Source: JAOPZW01 sp963789015 (GTDB lineage: Bacteria; Actinomycetota; Thermoleophilia; Solirubrobacterales; Solirubrobacteraceae). Taken from it: 64,000 nucleotides of DNA. Within the stretch, counting starts at the first letter, position 1; every line of letters begins with the position of its first letter. Shown in pieces: positions 32,819-41,602 of this stretch. The stretch covers positions 186,001-250,000 of the forward strand of contig CAWBIU010000004.1 of NCBI GenBank assembly GCA_963789015.1. Direction: 5' to 3'. A program made the translations under genes and the position numbers. The notes under the pieces were generated by a model. It saw only the letters and a list, made by a program, of their open reading frames with translations. It was not told the DNA's origin and searched no databases.

Positions 32819-33486
32819 GCGCGCCGCCGGTCGCGCTCACCTTCGACGACGGGCCCGACCCGCGCGGGACCCCTGCCGTGCTCGACGCGCTGCGCCGGGC
32901 CGAGGCGCGCGCGACGTTCTTCGTGCTCGGCGAGCGCGTCGAGGAGCATCCCGCCCTCGTCGCGCGGATGATCGAGGACGGCCACGCCGTGCAGATCCAC
33001 GGGCACGCCCACCTGCGCCATCCCCGCGCCGGGCAGGCCGCCGTCGCCGCCGACCTCGGGCGCGTGACGGAGGCGCTCCGGGCACACGGCGTCGATCCGG
33101 GCTGGTGGCGCGTGCCGTGGGGCGACCTGGCCGGCTTCACGCCGCTGCTCGCGGCCGCCGCCGGCCTGCGTCTGGCGGGCTGGACGGCGGACACGCACGA
33201 CTGGCGCGGCGACGCCACGCCGGAGATGCTCGCCGCCGTGCGCGACGAGCTGCGCCCGGGCGCGGTCGTGCTCGCCCACGACGGCATCGGCCCGGGCGCC
33301 GAGCGCGAGGACGCCGCCGCCACCGCGGCGCTCGTCGAGCCGCTCGTCGCCGCGGTCCGCGAGGCCGGCCTCGAGCCCGCCCCGATGGACGCCGGCTGGC
33401 GCTCGCCCGTGCCCGCCGGCAACCCGGCGGCCGGACGTGGCGTCCCGCCGCCCAGCGCCGACTTCCCGGCCCGCGGATCCGGGTAA
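32815..33486 (+). CDS. Polysaccharide deacetylase (NodB fold), apparent CTG start
   Basis: 223 residues if started at CTG 32815, which overlaps the rpmB TGA (CTGA) in the manner of the ATGA and GTGA junctions elsewhere in the window. The first GTG (32878) lies after the catalytic motif TFDDGPD (residues 9-15), so it cannot be the start. Other NodB motifs: HGHAHLRH for metal binding, WWRVPWGD, TADTHDWRGD and LAHDGIG. The enzyme removes acetyl groups from N-acetyl sugars in peptidoglycan or polysaccharide. No signal peptide is visible, so it may be cytosolic and act on a small substrate or lipid-linked sugar. It is followed closely by the acyl-CoA-dehydrogenase-like gene. Confidence 0.85.
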   Translation: MSAPPVALTFDDGPDPRGTPAVLDALRRAEARATFFVLGERVEEHPALVARMIEDGHAVQIHGHAHLRHPRAGQAAVAADLGRVTEALRAHGVDPGWWRVPWGDLAGFTPLLAAAAGLRLAGWTADTHDWRGDATPEMLAAVRDELRPGAVVLAHDGIGPGAEREDAAATAALVEPLVAAVREAGLEPAPMDAGWRSPVPAGNPAAGRGVPPPSADFPARGSG

Positions 33487-33496
33487 CGCGGAAGCG

Positions 33497-34552
33497 ATGC
33501 CCGCCCTCGACACGCTCCGCACGGGCTCGCCGCCCGCGCCCGCCACGCTCGCCGCGATCGCCGCGGGGGCCGATGCGCGCGACGCCGCGCCGGCGTTCCC
33601 GCACGACGCCTTCGCCGCGCTGGCCGAGGCCGGCGCGCTGCTCCCGGCGCCCGGGCGCGCCGCCGAATGGGCGGCGGTCCGCGCCGTCGCCGCCGCCGAC
33701 GGCTCCGTCGGGCGGCTGTACGAGGGGCATCTCAACGCGGTCGAGCGCCTCGTCCTGCACCTCCCGCAGCCCGCGCGCGACGAGCTGCTCGAGGCCGTCG
33801 CCCGCGGCGAGCGGCTGCTCGGCGTCTGGGGCGCCGACCCGGCTTCCGGCGAGGGTGCGCCCGCGCAGCTCGTCGAGGACGCGTCGGCCCCGGCCGGCCT
33901 CGCGCTCGCCGGCGACAAGGTCTTCTGCTCGGGTGCCGGCGGCCTGCACGCCGCGCTCGTCACCGCGCGCCACCCGAGCGGCGGCCCGCCGTGGCTCGTG
34001 CTCGTCGACCTCGCCGGCGTCGAGGTCGACCGCTCGTGGTACCGGGCGAGCGGCATGCGCGCATCCGAGAGCCATCGCGTCGCCTTCCACGGCGCGCCGG
34101 TGCTCGCCGTCCTCGGCGAGCCGGGCGAGCTCGTGCGCGAGCCGTGGCTGTCGGGCGATGCGATCCGCACCGCCGCCGCGTGGGCGGGGATGGCCGACGC
34201 CGCCGCGGCCTTCGCCCTCGACGCGCTCGCCGCCCGCCCCGAGCTCGACGACCTGCGCGCGCTCGCCGCCGGGCGCATCGCGGCCGCGACGGCGACGCTG
34301 GACGCGTGGTTCGCCCACGCCGCCGCGCCCCACGCCGACCTCCGCGCGCTCGCGCCCGCGCTGCGCGCGACGGTCGCCGACGCCGGCGACACGGTGCTCG
34401 ACGAGGCGGGGCGCGCGCTCGGCTCGCGCCCGTTCGCGACCGGGTCCGCGCTCGACCGCGTGCGGCGCGACCTCGAGCTGTTCGTCCTGCAGCACCGGCT
34501 CGACCCCATCCTCGCGCGCGCCGGGCGCGCCGCCGTGGAGGCGCGCCGGTGA
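33497..34552 (+). CDS. Acyl-CoA dehydrogenase-like flavoprotein
   Basis: 351 residues with the helical-barrel-helical layout of acyl-CoA dehydrogenases but shorter than the usual ~380. The middle beta domain contains GVWGADPASG, LAGDKVFCSGAGG and LVLVDL; the C-terminal helical bundle follows from about residue 210. The usual catalytic Glu is not clear, so a dehydrogenase reaction is not assured; a monooxygenase or other flavin reaction is possible. ATG 33497 follows the deacetylase by 10 bases, and the stop overlaps the methyltransferase GTG. Similar genes occur beside NodS-type methyltransferases and glycosyltransferases in other bacteria, from general knowledge. Confidence 0.75.
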   Translation: MPALDTLRTGSPPAPATLAAIAAGADARDAAPAFPHDAFAALAEAGALLPAPGRAAEWAAVRAVAAADGSVGRLYEGHLNAVERLVLHLPQPARDELLEAVARGERLLGVWGADPASGEGAPAQLVEDASAPAGLALAGDKVFCSGAGGLHAALVTARHPSGGPPWLVLVDLAGVEVDRSWYRASGMRASESHRVAFHGAPVLAVLGEPGELVREPWLSGDAIRTAAAWAGMADAAAAFALDALAARPELDDLRALAAGRIAAATATLDAWFAHAAAPHADLRALAPALRATVADAGDTVLDEAGRALGSRPFATGSALDRVRRDLELFVLQHRLDPILARAGRAAVEARR

Positions 34553-35125
34553 GCCGTCCGCGCGTCACCGGCGCCGTCTTCGACGAGCTCTACGCCGAGC
34601 GCGCCGATCCGTGGGACTTCGAGACGAGCGCCTACGAGGCCGCCAAGTACGAGCGGACGATCGCCGCGCTGGCGGGCCGCCGCTACGGCCGCGCGCTCGA
34701 GCTCGGATGCTCGATCGGCGTCCTCACCGAGCGCCTCGCCGCGCGCACGGACGACCTGCTCGCCGTCGACGTCGCGGACGCCGCGGTGCAGCGCGCCCGC
34801 GAGCGGCTCGCCGGCACCCCGCACGTGATCGTCGAGCGCCGCGAGATCCCCGAGGCGTGGCCCGACGGGCCGTGGGACCTGATCGTCTGCTCCGAGGTCC
34901 TCTACTACCTCGACCCGCCCGCCTTCGACGCCGCGCTCGACGCGATCGGACGCACGCTGCAGCCGGGCGGATCCGTGCTCGCCGTGCACTGGCGCCCCGC
35001 GACGCGGACCTATCCGCTGACCGGCGACGAGGTGCACGCGCTGCTCGCCGAGCGACTCGGATCGCCCGCGTGGTCGCGAGCGCACCGACCACTACGTCCT
35101 CGACCGCTTCGAGCGGCCGGCGTGA
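34549..35125 (+). pseudogene. NodS-like SAM methyltransferase, C-terminal +1 frameshift
   Basis: About 191 residues after correction. It opens with VFDELYAERADPWDFETSAYEAAKY, the NodS-type start, then SAM motif I ALELGCSIGVLTERLA and motif IV IVCSEVLYYLD. The frame holds to about 35073. Skipping one base at 35074 gives a natural ending (RERTDHYVLDRFERPA) and a TGA at 35123-35125, which overlaps the next GTG exactly as other junctions do. Uncorrected, the frame reads straight into the FAD reductase gene without a stop. The SAM-binding core is intact, so a mildly altered tail may still work. Confidence 0.78.
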
Positions 35126-36274
35126 GCGCGCTCGTCGTCATCGGGGGCGGTCCCGCCGCCCTGTCGGCCGCACGCGGCTACCGCGAGGCCGGGGGCGGGG
35201 GCGGCGTCGTGATCGTCACCCCGGAGGATGCGCTGCCCTACCAGCGCCCGCCGCTCTCCAAGGACTTCCTGCGCGGCGAGGCCGGCGAGGAGGACGCTCC
35301 CGCTGGAGCCGCCGGCGTTCTACGCCGAGCACGCGATCGCCGCGCGCACCGGCGAGGCCGCGACCGCGCTCGATCCCGCCGCGGCCACGGTCACGCTGAG
35401 CGGGGGCGAGGTGCTGGCCTACGACGCCTGCGTGCTCGTCACCGGCGCGCGCCCGGCGCGCCTGCCCGTCCCCGGCGCCGACGACGAGCGCGTCCTCGTG
35501 CTGCGCTCGCTGGCCGAGGCGCGCACGCTGCGCGCCCGCGCCGCCCGCGCGCGCCGGGCGGTCGTCATCGGCTCGGGCTTCATCGGCTGCGAGGCGGCCG
35601 CCTCGCTGGCCACGCGCGGGCTCGAGGTGACGCTCGTCTCCGACGAGGACATCCCGCACGCCTCGCGGCTGGGCGAGGAGGCGGGGGCGCGGATCGCAGG
35701 CTGGCTGCGGGATCTCGGCGTCAGCGTGCACCTCGGCGCCGCGGTCGAGCGCATCGAGGACGGGCGCACGGTGCACGCGGGGCGGCCGCTCGAGGCCGAT
35801 CTCGTCCTCATGGCCGCGGGCATGGAGCCCCAGTCGCAGATCGCCGCCGCGGCCGGCATCGACGTCGAGGCGGGACGCGTCGTCACCGACGCGTCGATGC
35901 GCACCTCGGCGCCGGGCGTGCTCGCCGCCGGCGATCTCGCGCTCGCCCACAACGCCGCCGCGGGTCGGCGCCTGGCCGTCGAGCACTGGGGCGAGGCGCT
36001 GGCCATGGGCGAGGTCGCCGGCCGCACCGCCGCCGGCGCTCAGGCGCAGTGGGCGCAGGCGCCCGGCTTCTGGTCGACGATCGGCGAGCACACGCTCAAG
36101 CATGTCGCCTGGGGCGACGGCTACGACAGCGATCGCCTGGTCGACCACGGGGACGGCGCCTTCACCGTCTGGTACGGGCGCGAGGGCGTGTGCGTCGGCG
36201 TCCTCTGCCACGAGGCCGACGAGGACTACGAGACGGGGCGCAAGCTGATCGAGGCCGGAGCGCCGCTGCCATGA
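35122..36274 (+). pseudogene. FAD-dependent pyridine-nucleotide reductase, +1 frameshift near N terminus
   Basis: About 383 residues after correction. The FAD-binding start is ALVVIGGGPAALSAARGY, followed by the ferredoxin-reductase signature LPYQRPPLSKDFLRGE. The frame breaks at about 35293-35297 and resumes one base on as LPLEPPAFYAEHAIA. The NAD(P)-binding Rossmann motif is AVVIGSGFIGCEAAASL and the second FAD motif is VLAAGDLA. This is the layout of the ferredoxin/putidaredoxin reductases that feed electrons to oxygenases. As written the gene cannot make a full protein without a frame change. Its stop overlaps the ATG of the glycosyltransferase. Confidence 0.8.
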
Positions 36275-37947
36275 GCCGCCCGCTGCCTGCTCCCTCGCCG
36301 CGCCTGCGCGCCTGCGTGGTCGTGCCCGCCCGCGACGAGCAGGCGCTCGTCGGCGACTGCGTCCGCGCGCTCGCCGCCCAGGAGGGCGTCGACCACGACG
36401 AGTACGAGGTCCTGCTCGTCCTCGACCGCTGCACCGACAAGACCGAGGCCGCGGCGCGCGCGGCGGCCGCCGAGACGCCGGGCCTGGCGCTCCACGTCCT
36501 CGCCGCCGGCGGGGCCGGCGTCGGCCATGCGCGCGGCGACGGGATGGACCTCGCCCACGAGCGCCTGATCGCGGCCGGGCGCGGCCAGGACGGGCTGATC
36601 GCGAGCACCGACGCCGACTCGGTGCCCGATCCGCGCTGGCTGCGCGCCCAGCTCGACGCCGTGCAGGACGGCCACCGCGCGATCGGCGGGCGCATCGACC
36701 TCGGCCGCGCCGAGCGCGAGGAGCTGCCGCCCGCCGTCGCCGCGCAGCGCGAGCGTGAGGGCCGCGACCGGTGGGACCGCGTGCGGGCCGAGCAGCGCCC
36801 CGGCGACCACACCGAGCACTGGCAGTTCTCCGGCGCCTCGCTCGGCGTGACCGCCGCCACCTACGCCCGGGTCGGCCGCCTGGAGCCGCGTCAGGCGCTC
36901 GAGGACGAGGGCTACGAGCGCGTCCTGCGCCGCCACGGGATCCCCATCGCGCGCCTGGCCGCGGTCCGCGTGACGACGTCCGGCCGGCGCGAGAGCCGCG
37001 CGCCGCGCGGCCTGGCCACCGACCTGCGCCGCTCGTGGTGGCTGGCCGAGCGCAGCTTCGACGGCGACGCCTACACGGTCGACGCCCTCCTCGAGGCCAA
37101 GGCGGGCCGCAGCGTCTCGCTCGTCCTCCCGGCCCGCGAGGTGGCGGCGACCATCGGCCAGGTCGTCGCGGCGATCGTGCCGCTGCAGCGCGCCGGCCTG
37201 GTCGACGAGGTGCTCGTCGTCGACGCCGCCTCGCAGGACGGCACGGCGCAGGTCGCCCGTGCAGCGGGGGCGCGCGTCGAGGACGAGAACGACCTGCTGG
37301 CCGACTACGGGCCGTGCCTGGGCAAGGGCGACGCCATGTGGCGCGGGCTGGCCGCCACGAGCGGCGAGATCGTCGCCTTCGCGGACACCGACACGCGCGA
37401 CTTCAGCACGCGCTTCGTGCTCGGCCTGCTCGGGCCGCTGCTCGCCGAGCGCGGCGTCGACTTCGTCAAGGGCGCGTTCCACCGGCCGTTCGACGGCGGC
37501 GGCGCCGTCGTCCCCGATGGCGGCGGTCGCGTCACCGAGCTGCTCGCGCGGCCGTTCCTGAACCTCCACGTGCCGTCGCTGGCCGCCTTCCGCCAGCCGC
37601 TCGCCGGCGAGATCGGCGCGCGCCGCGAGATCCTCGAGGCGATCGCGTTCCCTGTCGGCTACGGCGTCGAGATCGCCATGCTGATCGACGTCGAGCGCCG
37701 CATCGGGCTGGAGCGGATGGCCCAGTCGGACCTCGGCACGCGCCAGAACCGCCACCAGTCGTTGCGCGAGCTGTCGGCCATGGCCCTCGGCGTGCTCGCC
37801 GCCGCCGAGCGGCGCGTGCACGGCGAGGAGGCGCTGCACGCGGCGGCCCCCGGGCCGCTGCTCGTGCCCGACGGCGCCGGCTTCCGCGTGCGCAGCGTCG
37901 AGACCGACGAGCGCCCCCCGCTTGGCACCGTGCGCGCGGCCGCCTGA
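36271..37947 (+). CDS. Tandem two-domain GT2 glycosyltransferase; second half resembles glucosyl-3-phosphoglycerate synthase
   Basis: 558 residues joining two GT-A domains. Domain 1 (about 1-270) has VVVPARDEQALVGDCVRAL, LVLDRCTDKT and the metal-binding STDADS. Domain 2 (about 285-515) has SLVLPAREVAATIGQVV, VVDAASQDGT, the DXD-type FADTDTRDF, KGDAMWRGLAATSGEIV and GGRVTELLARPFLN ... FPVGYGVEI, a pattern I know from mycobacterial GpgS. GpgS makes glucosyl-3-phosphoglycerate, a precursor of methylglucose lipopolysaccharides. The fusion suggests two consecutive sugar transfers. It is the last gene of the block after the acyl-CoA-dehydrogenase-like, methyltransferase and reductase genes. Confidence 0.83.
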   Translation: MSRPLPAPSPRLRACVVVPARDEQALVGDCVRALAAQEGVDHDEYEVLLVLDRCTDKTEAAARAAAAETPGLALHVLAAGGAGVGHARGDGMDLAHERLIAAGRGQDGLIASTDADSVPDPRWLRAQLDAVQDGHRAIGGRIDLGRAEREELPPAVAAQREREGRDRWDRVRAEQRPGDHTEHWQFSGASLGVTAATYARVGRLEPRQALEDEGYERVLRRHGIPIARLAAVRVTTSGRRESRAPRGLATDLRRSWWLAERSFDGDAYTVDALLEAKAGRSVSLVLPAREVAATIGQVVAAIVPLQRAGLVDEVLVVDAASQDGTAQVARAAGARVEDENDLLADYGPCLGKGDAMWRGLAATSGEIVAFADTDTRDFSTRFVLGLLGPLLAERGVDFVKGAFHRPFDGGGAVVPDGGGRVTELLARPFLNLHVPSLAAFRQPLAGEIGARREILEAIAFPVGYGVEIAMLIDVERRIGLERMAQSDLGTRQNRHQSLRELSAMALGVLAAAERRVHGEEALHAAAPGPLLVPDGAGFRVRSVETDERPPLGTVRAAA

Positions 37948-37987
37948 GCGGGCTGGCGGCCGTCCGGCGCGTGATCGAGCATCCTCG

Positions 37988-40081
37988 GTGGCCGTGCGCG
38001 GCTTCGCAGACACCGGAGAGCTCGACGAGGAGGCCCTGGCCGGCGCCCCCGTCCGCTGGCCGCGCCCGAGCCGGCTCGAGGAGCCCGTGCGCTGGCATCC
38101 GGCGCCGGCGGCGGAGGGCGCCGAGGCGCTCGGCCTGACCACCGTCGGCGCGCTGCTCGCCCACCTGCCGCGCGACACGGGCGAGGCGCGCACCGTCGGC
38201 GAGCTCGCGCTCGAGGAGACGGCGACCGTCCTCGTCGAGGTGCGGAGCGTGCGCAGCCGCCCGGTGCGCCGGCGCGGGATGCGCCCGCTCGTCGAGGCCG
38301 TCGTCGGCGACGGCACCGGCGTCATGACCGCCACGTTCTTCAACCAGCCGTGGCTGGCCAACCAGTACAAGCCGGGGACGCGACTGATGCTGCAGGGCAA
38401 GTACCAGGGCCGCAACCGCTTCCGCGTCAGCCATCACGCCCGCACCCAGGAGGTGGCCGCGGTCGGCGAGTCGGTCGCCGAGTACCCGGCGACCAAGGGG
38501 CTCACCTCGACGCAGATCCTCGCCCAGGTGCACGAGCACCGCGACAGGATCGGCGACGTCGTCGAGCCGCTGCCCGCCGCCATCCGGGTCGCCGAGGGCC
38601 TGCCGCCGCGCGCCGACGCGCTCGCCGCCGCGCACTTCGGCGATCGCGAGGCGGGACGCCAGCGGCTCGCCTTCGACGAGCTGCTCGTCGACCAGATCGT
38701 CCAGCTGCGCCTGCGCCGCGAGCGGCGCGCCTCGGAGTCGGCGAGCCCGCTGACCGACGAGCCCACGATGAGCCGCGAGTGGCAGGAACGGCTGCTGCCG
38801 TTCACGGCGACCGGCGACCAGGTCGCGGCGATGGCCGAGGTCGACGCCGACCTCGCCCGCGAGCGGCCGATGTCGCGGCTGCTGATGGGGGAGGTCGGCT
38901 CGGGCAAGACGGTCGTCGCCGTGCACGCGATGCTGCGCGCCGTCGAGCACGGCATGCAGGCGGCGCTGATGGCGCCGACGGAGACGCTGGCCGAGCAGCA
39001 CTTCGCGACGATCCAGGCGCTCATGCCCGGCGCGCTCGTGCCCGTCGCGCTGCTCACGGGCTCGACGCCCGCCGGCCGGCGCGCCGACACGCTGGGCAAG
39101 CTGCGCAGCGGCGAGCTGCCGCTGATCGTCGGCACCCACGCGCTGATCGAGGAGGGCGTGGCCTTCGACCGCCTCGCCGTCGTCGTCGTCGACGAGCAGC
39201 ACCGCTTCGGCGTGCGCCAGCGTGCCGCGCTCGACGCCAAGGCGCCGGCCGGCCTCGCCCCGCACGTCCTGCACATGACGGCGACGCCGATCCCGCGCAC
39301 GCTGCGCCTCGCCTCGTTCGGCGCGCTCGACGTCACCGCGCTGCGCGAGCTGCCGCGCGGGCGGCGCCCGATCGAGACCCACGTCGTGTCGGGCGAGCGC
39401 GAGCGCGACCGCGCCTACGAGCGGATCCGCGAGGAGCTCGTGGCCGGGCGCCAGGCGTTCGTCGTCTGCCCGCTCGTCGAGGAGTCCGAGGCGCTCGCCG
39501 CGCGCGCGGCCACCGCCGAGTACGAGCGCCTGGCGGCCACGGAGTTCGCCGACTTCTCCGTCGTGCTCCTGCACGGCCAGATGCGCGCGCGCGACAAGGC
39601 GGCGGCGATGGAGCGCTTCGCCTCCGGCGAGGCCGACGTGCTCGTGGCCACGACGGTGATCGAGGTGGGCATCGACGTCCCCAACGCCACGGTGATGCTC
39701 GTCGAGGACGCCGATCGCTACGGGATCTCCCAGCTGCACCAGCTGCGCGGGCGCGTCGGGCGCGGCGAGCACGCCTCGCTGTGCCTGCTCTTCGGGCCGA
39801 GGGAGTCACTGCGCCTGAAGGCGCTGGCCGAGCACACCGACGGCTTCCGGCTGGCCGAGATCGACCTCGAGCTGCGCGGCGAGGGCGAGCTGACGGGCAC
39901 GCGCCAGTCCGGGCTGGCGCGCTTCCGCTTCGCGCTCCTGCCCGACGACGCCGCGCTGCTCGAGCGCGCCCACGCGCGCGCCCGCGCCGTGCTGGCCGAG
40001 GACCCGTTGCTCGAGGCGCCCGAGCACGCGCTGCTGGCCGGCGAGCTGGCCGCCGTCGAGGTCGGCGCGGTGGTCGCGTGA
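37988..40081 (+). CDS. recG: ATP-dependent DNA helicase RecG
   Basis: 697 residues from GTG 37988 (GTG 37994 is close). The N-terminal wedge/OB region (about 50-190) contains EAVVGDGTGVMTATFFNQPW. The superfamily 2 helicase follows, with Walker A GEVGSGKT, DEQHRFG in place of DEAH, MTATPIPRTL and QLRGRVGRGEH. It remodels stalled replication forks and recombination intermediates. It ends 4 bases before rsmD. The recG-rsmD-coaD order is conserved in actinobacteria and firmicutes. Confidence 0.95.
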   Translation: MAVRGFADTGELDEEALAGAPVRWPRPSRLEEPVRWHPAPAAEGAEALGLTTVGALLAHLPRDTGEARTVGELALEETATVLVEVRSVRSRPVRRRGMRPLVEAVVGDGTGVMTATFFNQPWLANQYKPGTRLMLQGKYQGRNRFRVSHHARTQEVAAVGESVAEYPATKGLTSTQILAQVHEHRDRIGDVVEPLPAAIRVAEGLPPRADALAAAHFGDREAGRQRLAFDELLVDQIVQLRLRRERRASESASPLTDEPTMSREWQERLLPFTATGDQVAAMAEVDADLARERPMSRLLMGEVGSGKTVVAVHAMLRAVEHGMQAALMAPTETLAEQHFATIQALMPGALVPVALLTGSTPAGRRADTLGKLRSGELPLIVGTHALIEEGVAFDRLAVVVVDEQHRFGVRQRAALDAKAPAGLAPHVLHMTATPIPRTLRLASFGALDVTALRELPRGRRPIETHVVSGERERDRAYERIREELVAGRQAFVVCPLVEESEALAARAATAEYERLAATEFADFSVVLLHGQMRARDKAAAMERFASGEADVLVATTVIEVGIDVPNATVMLVEDADRYGISQLHQLRGRVGRGEHASLCLLFGPRESLRLKALAEHTDGFRLAEIDLELRGEGELTGTRQSGLARFRFALLPDDAALLERAHARARAVLAEDPLLEAPEHALLAGELAAVEVGAVVA

Positions 40082-40085
40082 GGGC

Positions 40086-40631
40086 GTGCGCGTCGTAGCC
40101 GGCCGTCTCGGCGGCCGGCGCCTGTCGGCGCCGCCCGGACGCGACACGCGACCGACCTCCGATCGCGTGCGCGAGGCGCTGTTCTCGATGCTCGGGCCGA
40201 TCGAGGACGCGCGCGTGCTCGACCTCTTCGCGGGCTCCGGCGCCCTGGCCGTCGAGGCGCTCTCGCGCGGCGCGGCGAGCGCGCTGCTCGTCGAGCGCGA
40301 CCCGCGCGCGGTGGCGGTCATCCGGGCCAACCTGGAGGCTCTCGGGCTCGGCGAGGACGAGGCCCGCGTCTTCGCCGGAACGGCCCGTGCGGCGCTGCGC
40401 AACGCATCCCTCCGCGGCGAGACATACGATCTCGTCTTCCTCGACCCCCCGTACCGGAGCGCCCCGGAGGTGGGGCGGGAGCTCTCCGCGGCGCTCGCGC
40501 CCCTGCTGTCACAGGGCGCGCGCGTGGTGACCGAGAGCGACCGCCGCGCACCGCTGGAGCTCTCCCTGCCCGTCACGCACGACCGTCGCTACGGCGACAC
40601 GCTGATCCGCATCCACACCCATGGCTCCTGA
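40086..40631 (+). CDS. rsmD: 16S rRNA (guanine-966-N2)-methyltransferase RsmD
   Basis: 181 residues from GTG 40086. It opens with RVVAGRLGGRRL, then RPTSDRVREALFSML, SAM motif I VLDLFAGSGALAVEAL and catalytic FLDPPY. It methylates G966 of 16S rRNA in the assembled small subunit. It overlaps coaD by 11 bases and follows recG by 4, indicating one operon. Confidence 0.94.
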   Translation: MRVVAGRLGGRRLSAPPGRDTRPTSDRVREALFSMLGPIEDARVLDLFAGSGALAVEALSRGAASALLVERDPRAVAVIRANLEALGLGEDEARVFAGTARAALRNASLRGETYDLVFLDPPYRSAPEVGRELSAALAPLLSQGARVVTESDRRAPLELSLPVTHDRRYGDTLIRIHTHGS

Positions 40632-41118
40632 TCCCCGCATCGCCGTCTGCCCCGGCTCCTACGACCCGATCACCAACGGTCACCTCGACGTCATCGCGCG
40701 CGCGGCCGAGCTGTTCGACGAGGTCGTGGTGGCGATCGTCAACCATCCGGTGCGCAAGGGCGACACGCTGTTCTCGACGGAGGAGCGGCTCAGCTTCATC
40801 GACGAGGCGACCGAGCACCTGCCCAACGTGCGGACGGGGTCGTTCGACGTGTTGATCGTCGAGTTCGCCCAGCAGGTGGGCGCGCGCTCCATCGTCAAGG
40901 GGTTGCGCGCGATCTCGGATTTCGAGTACGAGATGGAGATGAACCAGCTCAACCGGCAGCAGGCGCCGCAGGTCGACACCCTCTACCTGATGGCGAGCCC
41001 GCAGTACAGTTTCCTGAGCTCCAGCGGCGTCAAGGAACTGGCGATGTTCGGCGGGTCCATCGACGAGCTGGTTCCACAGCGCGTCGCTCGTCGCTTGAAG
41101 GAAGAGCTCGCGCGGTAA
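40621..41118 (+). CDS. coaD: Phosphopantetheine adenylyltransferase
   Basis: 165 residues. The nucleotidyltransferase motif TNGHLD (HxGH family) is in CPGSYDPITNGHLDVI, and the second motif is SSSGVKELAMFGG. KGLRAISDFEYEMEM is the PPAT signature. It catalyses the penultimate step of coenzyme A synthesis, adenylating 4'-phosphopantetheine. The ATG lies within the 3' end of rsmD. Confidence 0.96.
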   Translation: MAPDPRIAVCPGSYDPITNGHLDVIARAAELFDEVVVAIVNHPVRKGDTLFSTEERLSFIDEATEHLPNVRTGSFDVLIVEFAQQVGARSIVKGLRAISDFEYEMEMNQLNRQQAPQVDTLYLMASPQYSFLSSSGVKELAMFGGSIDELVPQRVARRLKEELAR

Positions 41119-41136
41119 CGAACAGAACGGGTGCCC

Positions 41137-41601
41137 ATGGACGTCCTGGTCCTCATCGACAAGCTGGACGATCTCGTCCACAACGCCAAGCCGGTCCCCC
41201 TCACGGACCAGGTGAGGGTCGACAAGGAAGAGATCTACGACATCCTCGATCAGATGCGCGCGACGATCCCGGAGGAGATCAAGCAGGCGCGCTGGATCGT
41301 CAAGGAGCGCCAGGAGATGCTCGCCGAGGCCAAGCGCGAGGCGGAGCGGATCGTCAAGGAGGCGCGCGAGCGCCAGGACCACCTGGTCTCCGATCAGGAG
41401 GTCACCAAGCAGGCCGAGCGCGCCGCCGAGGACATCATCGAGGACGCGCGCGCCCGCGAGCGGGAGATCCGCCTGGGCGCCGAGGACTACGCCGACGAGA
41501 TCCTCAACACGCTCGAGGTCAACCTGACGAAGTTCATCGCCGCCGTGCAGCGCGGCCGCGAGCGCCTGCAGGGCAAGGACGAGCCCGCCGAAGTCGCCTG
41601 A
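41137..41601 (+). CDS. Coiled-coil protein, ATP synthase b-subunit/DivIVA-like
   Basis: 154 residues from ATG 41137 (GTG 41131 adds two). A short ordered head (MDVLVLIDKLDDLVHNAKPV) is followed by a long charged helix with heptad-like spacing (EEIKQARWIVKERQEMLAEA and onward) to about residue 130. No membrane segment is present, so it is not a real F0 b subunit despite similar composition. A gene of this type follows coaD in many actinobacteria. Polar-growth or cell-division scaffolding is a guess from the DivIVA-like shape. Confidence 0.72.
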   Translation: MDVLVLIDKLDDLVHNAKPVPLTDQVRVDKEEIYDILDQMRATIPEEIKQARWIVKERQEMLAEAKREAERIVKEARERQDHLVSDQEVTKQAERAAEDIIEDARAREREIRLGAEDYADEILNTLEVNLTKFIAAVQRGRERLQGKDEPAEVA

Positions 41602-41602
41602 T

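Noticed and set aside
41131..41601. The coiled-coil gene as a true F0 ATP synthase b subunit
   Set aside because: No N-terminal membrane helix and no other atp genes nearby; similarity is only in coiled-coil composition.
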